Of a DNA stretch of 64,000 nt, positions 21,120-44,544 are shown piece after piece. Both the position numbers and the translations under genes were made by a program. Source of the stretch: Cristatella mucedo (lineage: Eukaryota > Bryozoa > Phylactolaemata > Cristatellidae); assembly GCA_009760855.2 (NCBI GenBank), contig WPIO01000001.1:5540001-5604000 (forward strand), written 5' to 3'. The notes under the pieces are model-generated. The model was not told where the DNA came from. It made no database searches and was given only the letters and a program-made list of their open reading frames with translations. Every line of letters begins with the position of its first letter. Position 1 is the first letter of the stretch.

Positions 21120-22225
21120 ACCAACAGATTCGGGTTCGGGTCGAACATACAATTCACTTTTGCAGCCGGACCCCTGCATTGTAGAATTTTCTCACTTGCG
21201 TGAATGTGCTGTGATAAATGTCCCATTTGTCATTCGACCTGTGAGGTTGATATGAAGATGCAAAGACTGTATTGTATTGCAAGAGTTTGCCGTGATCTGC
21301 ACATCACAGCATTACTTGGCATTCCGATGGCAGTACATTATTGTTCTGTACCAGTCAGCTTGTCCATACGAAGTTCATGTGCTCACTCAGCCCATATCTC
21401 TTGGCTGAAGCTGATAGCAAATGCAGTGGTGCCTCTGCTTAGATTCGTATTAGATCGTAAACTAGTTTTGTCTTCGTTTGCACTGGATGCAGCTGATGCA
21501 TCATATAGCATGTTATCATACAGGATTTCACCTTTTTGTGCTCGTAAAAATTAAGATGCATGTCATTGATCGTTGTTCTCGACATTTGCTAAGGGATGTA
21601 CAAGTAAAGACACCACATATTTGTCAAACCAGGTATTAATTATTATTTTTGCCAATCCACTGCTGCTCATGTTGTTTGACAGTGCACACACGCACACTCC
21701 TCAAAGTGTACTAAGCAGCGCTAGTGAAACAAGCATCAGCTATGTCAACGCTGCACGGGAAAAGAGGAAGTGCAGCCCCACTGCCCGTGCATTTTTCTGT
21801 CACGCGAACTAAGCACTGCCCAGCACTCACTGTCTCGCACACACTGAGACACACAACAGCATAGAGACGAGCTGCTTGACACGAAAGGCTCGGCACATCC
21901 TAGACACTAAAGCTGGCATGGGAGTCGATCATGGCACACCATCGCTCTACGGTCACCAGGCACACGGGATTGTGGTCAGCGTAGCTTGCCGACGAAGGCG
22001 GCGTGCGTCGTTGCAAAAGAAAACGCCCAGGCAGGGTCGACCTCACCCTGGGTAAGCAAGCAGCAGAAGCAGCTACTGAACGAGTAAAACTCGGAGACAC
22101 AAATTCCAAGCACTACTCGTCGACGCAGCGTGCTCCTCCCGAGAGCAGTGCGAGAGCAGTCAACCAGTGCACACTGACCAGACCAACCCAGTGATGGAGC
22201 TTCCGCTGCTGCCCGCCGCTCGTGC
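21120..22225. other. Convergent 3' region between SIGMAR1 and RAB21
   Basis: The stop codons of SIGMAR1 (+) and RAB21 (-) face each other 1.1 kb apart, so both 3' UTRs are expected here. I found no canonical AATAAA in the correct orientation close to either stop and no additional gene. Confidence 0.5.
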
Positions 22226-34546
<12,321 letters not shown>

Positions 34547-35126
34547 AGGCACCGACGGCAGCTGCAGGCTGCAGGCCGCTTCCACAGAACAAGCGCTTAC
34601 TTCAGTTGCCTACAGCGGAGGCATAGGTCCACATCCTGTTCGCGACGCTCGCAGGCGGTTACAATGGTGGTAGGGTTCATGTGATAGGAAGTGACATAAG
34701 CAGGGGAAAAATGTGATCGCTCATCCACTTGAGGCCAATCTGTCGTTACCTCCCCCTCCCCCTCCCCCCCCCCCCGTCGCCGACCGCTGCCCCGATGCGT
34801 CGACCTAGTGCAGCGACTGGCGCGCGCTTTAAGAGCGCTGCTGCCAGCGGTTTTTCGTCGTTGCATCGACGCCCAGCTAAATACGCTGCTACTGCGGCGC
34901 CCTGCCGCTCGCGACGTGCGCGGCGTCGCAGCCCGGTGGAGCACTCCGCGGCGTCCCTCACTCTGCTTTAGCGGGGTTCGTCTGACCGCTTGCCTCGTAC
35001 TTGACGAACGCACCTATTCATTTTTCCGTCCCTCGTTTAATCACATCGGTTCAGTGCGTTTTCTGGCGGTAGCCGAAGCGACTGCTAATCGTCAGCTTTT
35101 TACGGTAGCGAGCTCTATCTCCCCCT

Positions 35127-35130
<4 letters not shown>
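34547..35130 (-). promoter_or_regulatory. Putative RAB21 promoter and 5' UTR
   Basis: The segment just upstream of the RAB21 start is GC- and CpG-rich, most clearly at 34790-35000 (runs such as gcgcgc, and many cg steps), in contrast with its surroundings. No TATA box is evident. A poly-C run lies near 34757-34775. The transcription start cannot be placed. Confidence 0.45.
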
Positions 35131-35132
<2 letters not shown>

Positions 35133-35183
<51 letters not shown>

Positions 35184-35267
35184 CCCACACACACACACAC
35201 ACACACGCACGCACGCACGCACACACACACACACACACACACACTCTCTCTCTCTCTCTCTCTCTCG
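35133..35267. repeat. Compound (CT)n-(CA)n-(CT)n microsatellite
   Basis: CT run, then CA/CGCA run, then CT run, followed directly by a LINE fragment. Confidence 0.95.
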
Positions 35268-35295
35268 GGAGAGAGCTAGCTTGGTGGCTGCATCG

Positions 35296-35975
35296 AAATA
35301 ATAATAATAATGCATTTGCATAGCGCCCTCAGATAATTAATCTCTTTTTAGGCACTTCACACTTGCTGCAAAGGAAGCTCAGTCAAATGGTTGGTTAATG
35401 CATGCTCAATGGCAACAAGCATGACATGGTTAGAGATGACATGCACAGGGTCAGCATGCAAATATGCTTAGTGGCAGCATGCACAGCGTCAGCACGCATA
35501 AGCACACAAAGGGTGAATCACATGGACCCACTAAGTGCTGTGATAAATATGTGCGTTTTAGCTTCTTTTTTAAATGTCGTTAAGTCTGGGGATGCCATGA
35601 CGTCAGCCGAAAGTGAGTTTCAGGCTTTGAGAGTATACGAGCTTAATGCAGGTCTCCAAGGAATTTGAGGTCCGTACGAGGTGTAGGTAAACGATTCGAT
35701 TCCGATAATCGGGTGGTACGATGCTTAGTACGATGGGGGAGTAGATCTGATAGGTAGATTAGAGCTAAATAACGAAGGGACCTAAAAGTGAATGACAGAA
35801 CCTTGAAGTCGATGAGCTGCTTGACTGGAAGCCAGTGCTGGCCGGTGAGAAGTGTTTGGATGTGGCAACTGCGACGCTCACTATAGACCAGTCTGGCTGC
35901 AGAGTTTTGCACAGACTGTAAGCGCGTGATTGCCTCATTGCACAGAAGCCAGCAGCAAGCAAGCAGCGAGTTACA
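35296..35975 (-). mobile_element. LINE 3' end copy
   Basis: Minus-strand frames (35643-35912, 35765-35962) encode [42 protein letters not shown] and related phrases. The plus-strand left end shows aataataataatgcatttgc, the LINE tail inverted. Frames are broken. Confidence 0.82.
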
Positions 35976-36536
35976 GACGCCGAGACCGGCGGTTATTGCC
36001 GCCGTAGTTCGCTCGCGTACCTCTCTTACCGCCGCAGTTCGCCTTGCCGGCGCTCGCTTCTGTCAGGCTTGTCGTAACTGCTGTTATAAATGAGATCTGC
36101 ATTTTTGAAGATTTTCACTTTAAAGAAAAACTTAAAAAAATGATAATGCAAACCATGTCTAACCAGTAAGTAAGCCGAAAGCCACACACCTGCAAATTAC
36201 AAATTTACCGACCTCTGCATCTATTACGACTTGAACTTAAATGGTTGAACCTTGTTACATCAAGGTGCAGTTTATTGATTGCTGAGGTGCATGCGTGTGA
36301 CTTTTGAACAGCTTCATTTACAAAGTAGCTATGTGCCATTTGAATTCCAGACTTTGGTTAACACTTCACAGATCAAAGTGATATTTCAAATGTGAAATCA
36401 GCTCTGCTTGTACTGCAGGAATTCATTTCTGATTTCGATTGTATAAGTTTTCCTATACATGGTAGAAGATAATTACAATTCAAGACCGTTTGATGACGTG
36501 TATAGTAAAACTTAAGGCATTTTTCAAAACCATAGA
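35976..36536. other. Intergenic, nothing recognised
   Basis: No conserved frame or known repeat seen. Confidence 0.4.
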
Positions 36537-36606
36537 CTCTCCCTGCTACTGTGATATCAGTCAGTGAACGGATGTTCACTGACTGACATCACCGTAGCAG
36601 TGAGAG
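36537..36606. other. Near-perfect hairpin, 33-bp arms, 4-base loop
   Basis: Arms 36537-36569 and 36574-36606 pair at 30 of 33 positions around the loop ggat. Arm core: gtgatatcagtcagtgaac against gttcactgactgacatcac. It could be a pre-microRNA-like hairpin, a palindromic transposon end, or a replication-generated inverted duplication. It lies outside every gene model. Confidence 0.85.
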
Positions 36607-36829
36607 CTTGTACAGTGCAGAAGTATGCTAAGAGTCACAAGCGCACTGCACGACCTGAAACTCAATGCAAAATAGAGTGATCATGAACAGCGATTCTAAG
36701 TACGCCCTCCTTGTCTCGGTAAGCCTATGCAGTAGGTGAATCGTTGCGCCTAGCTTTGGGAAATGTACTTTCCTAGCGAGATCAGAGAGGAAATGACGTG
36801 ACCCGTTTTCGGTTTCTAAAACCGCATAA

Positions 36830-36935
36830 AAATGCAATTCGTTCGTAGAGCCTCCTTAGAAGGCGCAATCTCTATGCGGGCGTTTTACGTGTGCCGCAGA
36901 GCTCGAGCTCACAACCCCGGTCGCAGGCGATCGTG
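36830..36935 (-). repeat. Probable SINE family B fragment
   Basis: The plus strand reads caattcgttcgtagagcctc, ggcgcaatctctatgcgggc, gttttacgtgtgccgcagag and ctcgagctcacaacc, the family B order with many substitutions. Confidence 0.6.
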
Positions 36936-37309
36936 AAGATAGGCAAAGATTAGGCTCCTTCGAGCGAAACCGAAAATCCACTCGCGTCCGGGCTCCCTGC
37001 TGGAGCTCAAATATGATTTCTATCTGACGCTATCACTAGAGCAGTGTCGAATGTCGGAGATTGATTTCGGAATAAAATGAGCTACTGGATAGAGCCCAGG
37101 TGTGGCGTTAACACGGCGGCGTGCTACATCAGCCAGCTTATGGCTGGTATGTACTAATTGCAGTTTTATAAAGTTTTATAAATAAAGCGTCAAAAGACCC
37201 GATTATACGACAGCCTATGGCCAAGGCAATATAAAAGCCGAAGCCAATAGGCCGGATGTAGCGATAAATCGTTCGACTGCTACTGCCAGTCAAACTACGA
37301 GTTCCAATT

Positions 37310-38420
37310 GTAGCACCTTGCTGGCCTTGGCTAAATTTTAGCACGAACAAGAGCTGTTCGGCGGCGGGCAAGAACTCCTTTGTCCTTGAGCAGTGAGCCA
37401 GAGAGAGGCGCCAGTGCGGTTAGAGAGCAAGAGGTTAAGAGCAAGCCAGGAAGCTCTGAGACCAGCTGTGGTGATTCGGCCTTTAGAATTGGTAAGATAC
37501 CCGTGAGAGCTGCTCATTTATGTTGGCTGGCCTGTCAACCTCCACCATCACTCTGTCCAAAAAGAATCGTCTGGAACCCATGCACATTCTAGCTGGACAG
37601 AGGTGCCCTTCAATTGGCCTAGTGACGGTATTAACTCCTTACCGTAACGGGCCATGGTGTCGGGCCCAATACCACTAAGCTCTTGCCCCATTTTCTCAGC
37701 TAAGTATTTAAGAGTCGAGCGACGCTCGCTCTTGGTCTTTTTGGTCTTTTGTCCGGCTCTGCGCTTCGACGCCGTCGAACTCATTTCTCTGAAAGCAAGG
37801 GAGGAGGGCGGGCTATTCGCCGGCGATTGACGGAACAGGACGAGACAGTGCTAGGAGGATTCAGTGGACTCCACACCGAATACGGTCGTATCGCGCCCGA
37901 GCTGGCATTTTGTGTTTCTTTTGTGTTTTGTGTGTGCGCGCTAGCACTTGGGATCGGCATAAGGATTTGCAGGTGCTAGCTAGACGTAGTTGGCGTGTTT
38001 AGAGCCTTAGTTCTCCGGTTAGGGTTTAGGCTCCCGTTCGGGCTCCGTCTATTTGGGTCGTTCCCCACTATAGACGTAAGTAGCTTCAGTGTGGAGAAGT
38101 ATTCCCTCCGCAAAAGTGTTGGTACTGTTGAGAGCGTGCGAGGAGTGTGGAGATGAAACTGAGCTAGACGCGCAGCGACTTTGTGCGCTTGCGAATAAAG
38201 CTCAGTAAAATCCCCAAATTGTTTGTCTCGCTTTCCAATTCACGCCACGGAATCACGACCCCCCCTTTAGTAACGGTAAGCAGGTCAGCACCAGAAACGC
38301 TCGTTTTGTGGCGGCCAGCTTGATGCGCGTAGGCACGCACCGAACGGCATTAGGCGCTGGGCTACGCCGCTAGGTAAGCGGCAGGTCAAGCCTACCCCGC
38401 CGAGCATTCGGCGTTACACA
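37310..38420 (+). repeat. LTR-like long repeat, copy 1
   Basis: About 1.1 kb, resembling in inverted orientation 42965-44075. In this orientation it has a TATA-like tattta at 37705-37710 and AATAAA at 38194-38199 (gaataaagctcag), in the right order for a retrotransposon LTR. It is followed by a short unique tail (cgccagaaacgctcg-like) shared by both copies. I see no gag or pol attached to either copy, so both may be solo LTRs or ends of a non-autonomous element. Confidence 0.7.
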
Positions 38421-38597
38421 ATAGCTAGCCGGGGCGGGGTGTTAGGTGGCTCGTATATCCGCGTTGTGGCGGTGAGTAGGGCAAGCATTGCGCTGGTTTT
38501 TGCTTGAAATTTGTGGCAACGGCGATAGCACGCGAGAACGTAGACTACACGACGCAACATGTACTTTAAGCAGAATTTGGAGTTAATACACACACAT

Positions 38598-38599
<2 letters not shown>

Positions 38600-38645
<46 letters not shown>

Positions 38646-38660
38646 ATATGTATATATCAT
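38600..38660. repeat. (AT)n microsatellite
   Basis: AT run just beyond the 3' end of the minus-strand R2/NeSL-like element. Confidence 0.9.
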
Positions 38661-38679
38661 CGAGAAAAAGACTTTTAAC

Positions 38680-41290
38680 TGGTAGGCATTAGCCGGCGGT
38701 GCCCTGTCCTGCCGGGGTCGAGCGTGCTAACCAAGCCTCCCGGTTCAGGAACAGGGACCACATGGCTTTCGAGCCGGTAATGGCGTCGGAGACGCAGTGC
38801 CGCCTCAAAGCCGTCATCTCCGAGCGTGGGACGCCGAGTTTGGCCGGGCAAGCTTCATTGTCTTCACACCAGCTGCCGAGAGCCCCGACCTCGAAGGGCC
38901 TTACCACTGCCAACCAGTAGGCAGCAATCAGGAAAGACCGGGCAATGGCTGCATATTTGTAGGTTTTGTTCCGGGCCGCCGCCATCAGAGCATCATCGCT
39001 GCTGTTGAATGGCACCGTCACATCCACAATTAATAAATCAGTGTCGTTGTCAATGACCAGGTCCGGCTTGAGAGCCAGACCACCGGCAGCGGGAGGGCGC
39101 GGCCTGCCGACGTAGTTGAGCGCGGTGGCCGGAAGAGGTCCGATTAGGCGGCCCAGAACCTGGTTGTGTCGGGCCATAATTGCATGCAGCATCGGCCGGC
39201 AGTGGCTCAGCACGTGGCAAGCGGTCTCTGCCTATGTACGGCATAGGCGGCAGTTGGTAACCGTCCCAGGGTATGCCCGACTCGTGGCAGCAGCCACTGA
39301 CAGCATGTCCAGGCACGCTCGGTGCTCGAACCACCCAGCCCGGAACGAGAGGCCAAGACCCGTGGTCAAGAAGTGACTGTAGGTGGCGAGTCTGTCCGTG
39401 GCCAGGCAGTGGCTGACCCTGCCCTGTGCAGGCTGCGCCGCCCATGCACGGCCTTCCACGAGCCTGGCGAACTCTGGCAGGTTCGTGATGATCACTCGTC
39501 GCACGACTCAGTGCTCGACGCCGGCAGGGTCGGTAGACACAGCCAGCACTTCAGGGCCGGTCAGCGAGAGGCGACAGGAGAGCCGCTTGAGGCACTTACA
39601 CGCGTCCGACCACAGCGATATCATACCAACCTTGTTGCCTTGTCCGAAGGCTGCTGGGCTCAGGTATCGTGAACGCTCCTCATCAGACGATGGCGTGCCA
39701 TTCAGGCTGGCGACTCTCCAGTCGAATCTGTGACGGGCGAATTGACGGACGCACGCATCGGGCGAGCTCAGCATTCGACAGGCTTTCGCAGCTTGTAGTA
39801 TGGAGGCGTTCGTCCCGAAGTGGGTCAAGCGAAGCCCGCCAGCAGAGCGAGGCGCAAACCGGAAATGCACCGATGCAAAGTTCGGCAGACCGCACGCGAA
39901 GCGACATAGCTCCACCAAAGCCTTTTTGGCTGGTTGAAGAGTGGCCTGAGGCACAAGCCGCGCCCGACAAAGGTAGTCGAGCCGTGGTAGGAGGAAAGTT
40001 CGCAAGGCGTCAAACTTTTGTCAAGGGGCGAGAAGGCTGGCCTGAAGTAGGTTAATGTCATTTGCAAGGAAATAGCAGGCCTGCTCTATTTCAGCCCTAG
40101 GCTGCCCGAGACCCTGCGAGGCTCTAAGGTAGGCCACTGACTCGGTCTCCGGCAGCTCGGGGATCCACCTGTCATGTAGGGTTATTGAGGTGGGCACGGC
40201 CTTCTGTGTCGTCACCCGAAAGGGCGACGACACAGAACTTCGCCGGCCAGAACTGTGGGCCCAGCTTCGACGCAGCCTGTTCAACTGAGGACACCAGGGC
40301 CTGAAGACCAGAAGACGTCGTGAGAATTAGGCGAGGTCATCTGCCAAGGCACAGACCGACAGGGAGGTTCCGCCAAGCTGGAAACAGGATTCGTGCACGT
40401 TAGCAGTGAGTCTGACAACCGGTTCCACCGCCAGATCAAATAGGATCGGTGATAGAAGGTCCTCCTGCCGGATGCCGGCACTCGTAGGAAATGCCACCAG
40501 TGGCTCGTCGCGAACTCGAAGCTCCAGGAGCGAGCCTGCATAGAGGCGCTCAACAAACCTGCAGAAGCTCTCCTCCACTCCGGCATGCCGAAGCACGCTG
40601 AGAAGGGAGACATGTGGAATACTGCCGAAGGCATTCTGTAGGTTGAGAAACGCCGAGTACACAACGCCAGCGCCCTGCCGACCTCTGGCCTCGTTAAAGG
40701 TGCTCTCCACAAGAGAGATCTGCTCTAGGCAGCCCTCCACACCCGGAACAAAGCCCTTTTGCTTGGGCGACAGCCTTCCACGGCCACCAGCGAACTTTCA
40801 CAGCCTAGTGGCCAGGCTGCCCGAGAGCAGCTTGTAAAGGGTGGGCAAGATCGTGATTGGACGGAAGTTGCCGGGCATGTTTGGGTCGCCCTTCTTGTGG
40901 ATAAGGATAGTGAAACCCGTTTTTCACGAGAAAGTTGTAGTTTGAGTGTATGCCGGCTCCTCTGATGAGCCTGTGATGTGGCACTGACACAGGCCGGTAA
41001 CCGCTGGTGGCCAGATGGTGGATTCACCATCAGGGTCGGCCACTGCACAGTTGTGGTCCTCGATGAATCATCGGGGTCAACCAGAGGAGTGGAGGAGAGA
41101 CTCGAGTGTGAGAAGGGGGCGAAGGCAGTCGTGCGTCTTGCTGCTCCGTGCCTTGTACAATAAACCGTTGGCGTTGTTCTGGACCAGCGTTCTGTATGCC
41201 GAACCACAAAAGTGACGTCCCCGAAGTGGAGGCAGCCGTTCAGGTTGCACGCAATGAGCGTGCAACCCGGGTCGACGAGGCGTAAGTGGC
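38680..41290 (-). mobile_element. R2/NeSL-like non-LTR retrotransposon, inactive
   Basis: Minus-strand frames give, in order: a reverse transcriptase (about 40960-40320) with ILIHKKGDPNMPGNFRPI, LSPKQKGFVPGVEGCLEQ, the motif A region FLNLQNAFGSIPH and motif C ADDLA; a thumb/linker (39.5-40.0 kb, FLLPRLDYLCRARLVP, AGGLRL); a CCHC zinc knuckle C-x2-C-x8-H-x4-C near 39240-39190; and a restriction-like endonuclease with KPDLVI, LIVDVTVPF and a downstream lysine (about 39080-38970). This order is diagnostic of the RLE-bearing R2/NeSL type. It is dead: the catalytic Asp of motif A is Asn, a TAG splits the zinc knuckle (about 39234), and frames shift several times. The N-terminal zinc-finger region is not recognisable. 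Confidence 0.88.
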
Positions 41291-41618
41291 GATATTCCAG
41301 ACGGTCAGCTCCCGGAGACGCGTTGCCGGCTCTGCGAAGGCGGGCGGCGACGTCCTCCTCCGACAGCGGTACATCAGGTTGAATAGCTGAGCCGGGTGAG
41401 AAGGGGTGGTCCGGGCGAGTAGAGTCGGCAGACAGTCACTGTCAACAGGTCGGGCCTCCGACTCGGTCTCTCAGTAGGGGCTGCTAGGTCACCAGTGAAG
41501 TACGTCGGCCCTGGCAGCAGGATTTCGTGGATGGCCTTGGTGCGGTTGGACGCGTAGAGGCGTAGCAGATTCGAGGCTCACCTTGCGTCCCAGGACCGCC
41601 GGATGCAGGGCCATCCGG

Positions 41619-41768
<150 letters not shown>

Positions 41769-41849
41769 TTTGATATATCGATGGACGTGCGGATGGATGG
41801 ACGAATGAAACCGAAAAATAACTGAAAGTTCCACAAGTTTTAATTTGCG

Positions 41850-42045
41850 CCTTAGCCTAGGTGCAAGGTGCTCACTCTTCCCGCCCCAGGTCCTGAGCTC
41901 TAGTCCTGCAGTAGGTGATCCTTCATTGCTAACTGCAATGAGGAGTTCTAGATAGGAGGTCTTCTGATAGGAGACCAATGTGGCGACAGCCTTTAAAGCT
42001 CTCCTGCCGCTATATATAAATGAGGCTGTTTAATCAGCTAATAAT
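41850..42045 (+). repeat. tRNA-type SINE, family A, long copy
   Basis: Head ccttagcctaggtgcaaggt, degenerate B-box (gagctctagtcctgc), body ggtgatccttcattgc, and the family tail cctgccgctatatataaatg, then gaggctgtttaatcagct. The last words recur alone at 42508-42560. Confidence 0.65.
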
Positions 42046-42836
42046 TTTTCTTTTATTTTTTCTTAAATAAGGCAGCAGTTAAAATGTGAGGCTAGTTATC
42101 ACAGGTTGTAAATCAGTTGCACTGAAGCGCAGCTCGAGATGCAGAGAAGTGATTATGGCTGGGTGTACGAAAGTGAATAAGTTGGATAGAGTGAAAGGTC
42201 TCTCATTATATTAAGGCAAATGTTTAACGCTTTCATCTTTATCTCTTCCAGGTAGTGCATCGTGGAAATTAACCAGATAGGCATCCGCTTTGAACATATA
42301 TAAATGAATTATTATTTATTTATATTATGACAGCTATTCTGCAATTCTCAGTTTTGATTAGAGCTGATTCCGATAAAAAAAGAAAGAGCTAAGCGCGCCG
42401 AATACGTCGGTAGCTATTACGAATAAGTTTATATTCTCCCTTTCTAGTGTATGTGAATTTCCAAGATGTATACATACATACATATTTATTTATTTAAATC
42501 TCATTCTCAACGGCTCTTCTGCCGCTATATAAATGAGGCTGTTGTTTTAGCTGCTCCTTGGTTTTTCTTATAATTTTACCGGCAGCAGAGGACGGTTCTG
42601 GAGGCTTGTCGGGCGGTGTGCCGTCGGCGAGCAGCTTCCGGTCTCTCTTCTTCTCCCGAGTCCCACCGGGCCTAGAAGGCCGCTACAGAGGCACGACGCA
42701 CAGGATGGCACTTTAGCGCTCCGTGGTTTGAGTCGGTCTCTTGAGGTATGAGGGTCAAAAGTTTCTAGAAACCGGCGATTGAGCAATTCGTGGAAAACTT
42801 TCCTTTTTCAAACAGCTCTGTAGGCTGCTAAGCAGA

Positions 42837-42837
<1 letters not shown>

Positions 42838-42904
<67 letters not shown>
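42838..42904. repeat. (GA)n microsatellite
   Basis: Pure GA run next to the outer end of LTR-like copy 2. Confidence 0.97.
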
Positions 42905-42908
<4 letters not shown>

Positions 42909-42964
42909 AAGCAAGGGCTACTAAGCGCAAGAGTCGGTGGCTGAGGAGGATATCGAGATTTAGT

Positions 42965-43594
42965 CATACTATGCGTAACGCCGAAGGCTCGACGGAGTAG
43001 GCTTAACCTACCTCCTAGCGAAGCGTTCGGTGCGCGCCTACGCGCAATAAGCAGGCCGCCACGAAACGAGCGTTTCTGGCGCCGACCTACATACCGCAAT
43101 TAATGGGGGCCGTGAGTCCGAGGCGTGAATTGGAAAGCGAGACGCACGAATTGGGGATTTTCCTGAGTTTCATTCGCAAGTGCATAAAGTCACTGCGCGC
43201 CTAGTCAGTTTTATCTCCGCAATCCTCACACGCTACCTCAAGCACTCTTTCGGAGGAAGCACGTCTCCACACTTGAGCTACCTGCGTCTCTAGGGGGAGC
43301 GATCCAAATAGACGAAGGGGGCCCGAACCGACGGAAAACTAATAACTCATACACCACACCAACTACGTCTAGTTCGCACCGGCAAATCCTTGTGCCGAGA
43401 CCACGTGCGAGCGCGCACACAGGCAAAACACAAAACAAACACAAAATGCCAGCTCGGGCGCAATACAACCATCTTCAGTGGAGTCCAACGAATCCTCCTA
43501 GCGCTGTCTCGTCCTGTCCCGTCAATCGCCGGCGAACAGCCCGCCTGCCTCCCTCGCTTTCAAAGAAACAGGTTCGACGGCGTCGAAGCGAAGC

Positions 43595-43634
<40 letters not shown>

Positions 43635-44075
43635 GTAGGAGCCGAACAAAAGACCAAGAGCGGCGTCGCTCGACTCTTAAATACATAGCTGAGACAATGT
43701 GGGGCAAGAGCTTAGTGGTATTGGGCCCGGTACCGTGGCCCATTACGGGAAGGAATTAATACCGTCGCTAGGCCACTAGAAAAGCACCCCAGCCCAGCTT
43801 GAATGCTGAATATATTCTATACGATTCTTTTTGGACAGAGTTATGGCCGAGGTTGACAGGCCAGCCAACATCAATCAGCAGCTCGCGAGGGTATCAGACC
43901 AATTCTAAAGGCCGAATTTCCACCGCTGGTCCCCGAGCTTCCTGTCTCGCTCTTAAGCTCTTGCTCTCTAACCGCACTGGCGCTCCTCTTTGGCTCACTG
44001 CTCCACGACAAAGAAGTTTGCGCCAGCCGAACAGTTATTGTTGGCGCTAAAATTAAGCCAAGGTCAACGCGGCCG
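42965..44075 (-). repeat. LTR-like long repeat, copy 2 (inverted)
   Basis: Reverse complement counterpart of 37310-38420, with many substitutions. Shared landmarks include the TATA-like segment (plus-strand cttaaata at 43676-43683), the word gagtccaacgaatcctccta near 43481, and acgccgaaggctcgacgg at the outer end. Its poly-A signal is altered (aatgaa on the minus strand). A (GA)n run at about 43599-43635 is private to this copy. Confidence 0.7.
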
Positions 44076-44099
44076 ACGGCTACTACCGCTACAACCCTA

Positions 44100-44540
44100 T
44101 GTACGCTCGCTCGCTTGTGTTGCCTGCATATGATACAATACAGCCGCCGTCGTCAACACCACAACCACATTGGGGCTGACTAGAAAAGATCTAATAAGCC
44201 TTTAGGCCCCTGCGCTCGACAGCGTACCGGCGGTACGGAGCTACCGGACTCGGGAGGCGATCTCAAAGGAAGCAGCCCGCCGGCGAACGCATCTCTGGGC
44301 ATCATCCCTCGGACAGGGCTGCATCGCGTGGTTCTTAGATTGGGCTGAAACGGCTGCTGAGGCTTAGCCGAGGATGACTGGTCAGAGGTGCAGAGGTCTG
44401 AGCTAGGCTAATAGTGAGTGACAGCAGCCAGAAGCGATGGCAGCAGCCGGAATCGAGTTCCAGACTTTCGGTGCATACGAACTGAAGGCTTGTTCGCAAA
44501 AATATTTCGATCTAGTGCCATGTGATGGCGGGATGACTAG
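44100..44540. other. Intergenic, nothing recognised
   Basis: No conserved frame; base composition is ordinary. Confidence 0.35.
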
Positions 44541-44544
44541 ATAC

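Noticed and set aside
34808-35323. 171-codon plus-strand frame upstream of RAB21
   Set aside because: Half of it is CpG-rich promoter sequence and the rest is CT/CA microsatellite; no conserved motif.
37548-37784. 78-codon minus-strand frame rich in Lys/Arg
   Set aside because: It lies in LTR-like copy 1, antisense to the inferred element orientation, and is not kept in copy 2.
38018-38032. Telomere-like ggttagggtttagg
   Set aside because: A single imperfect unit within the LTR-like repeat; no tandem array.
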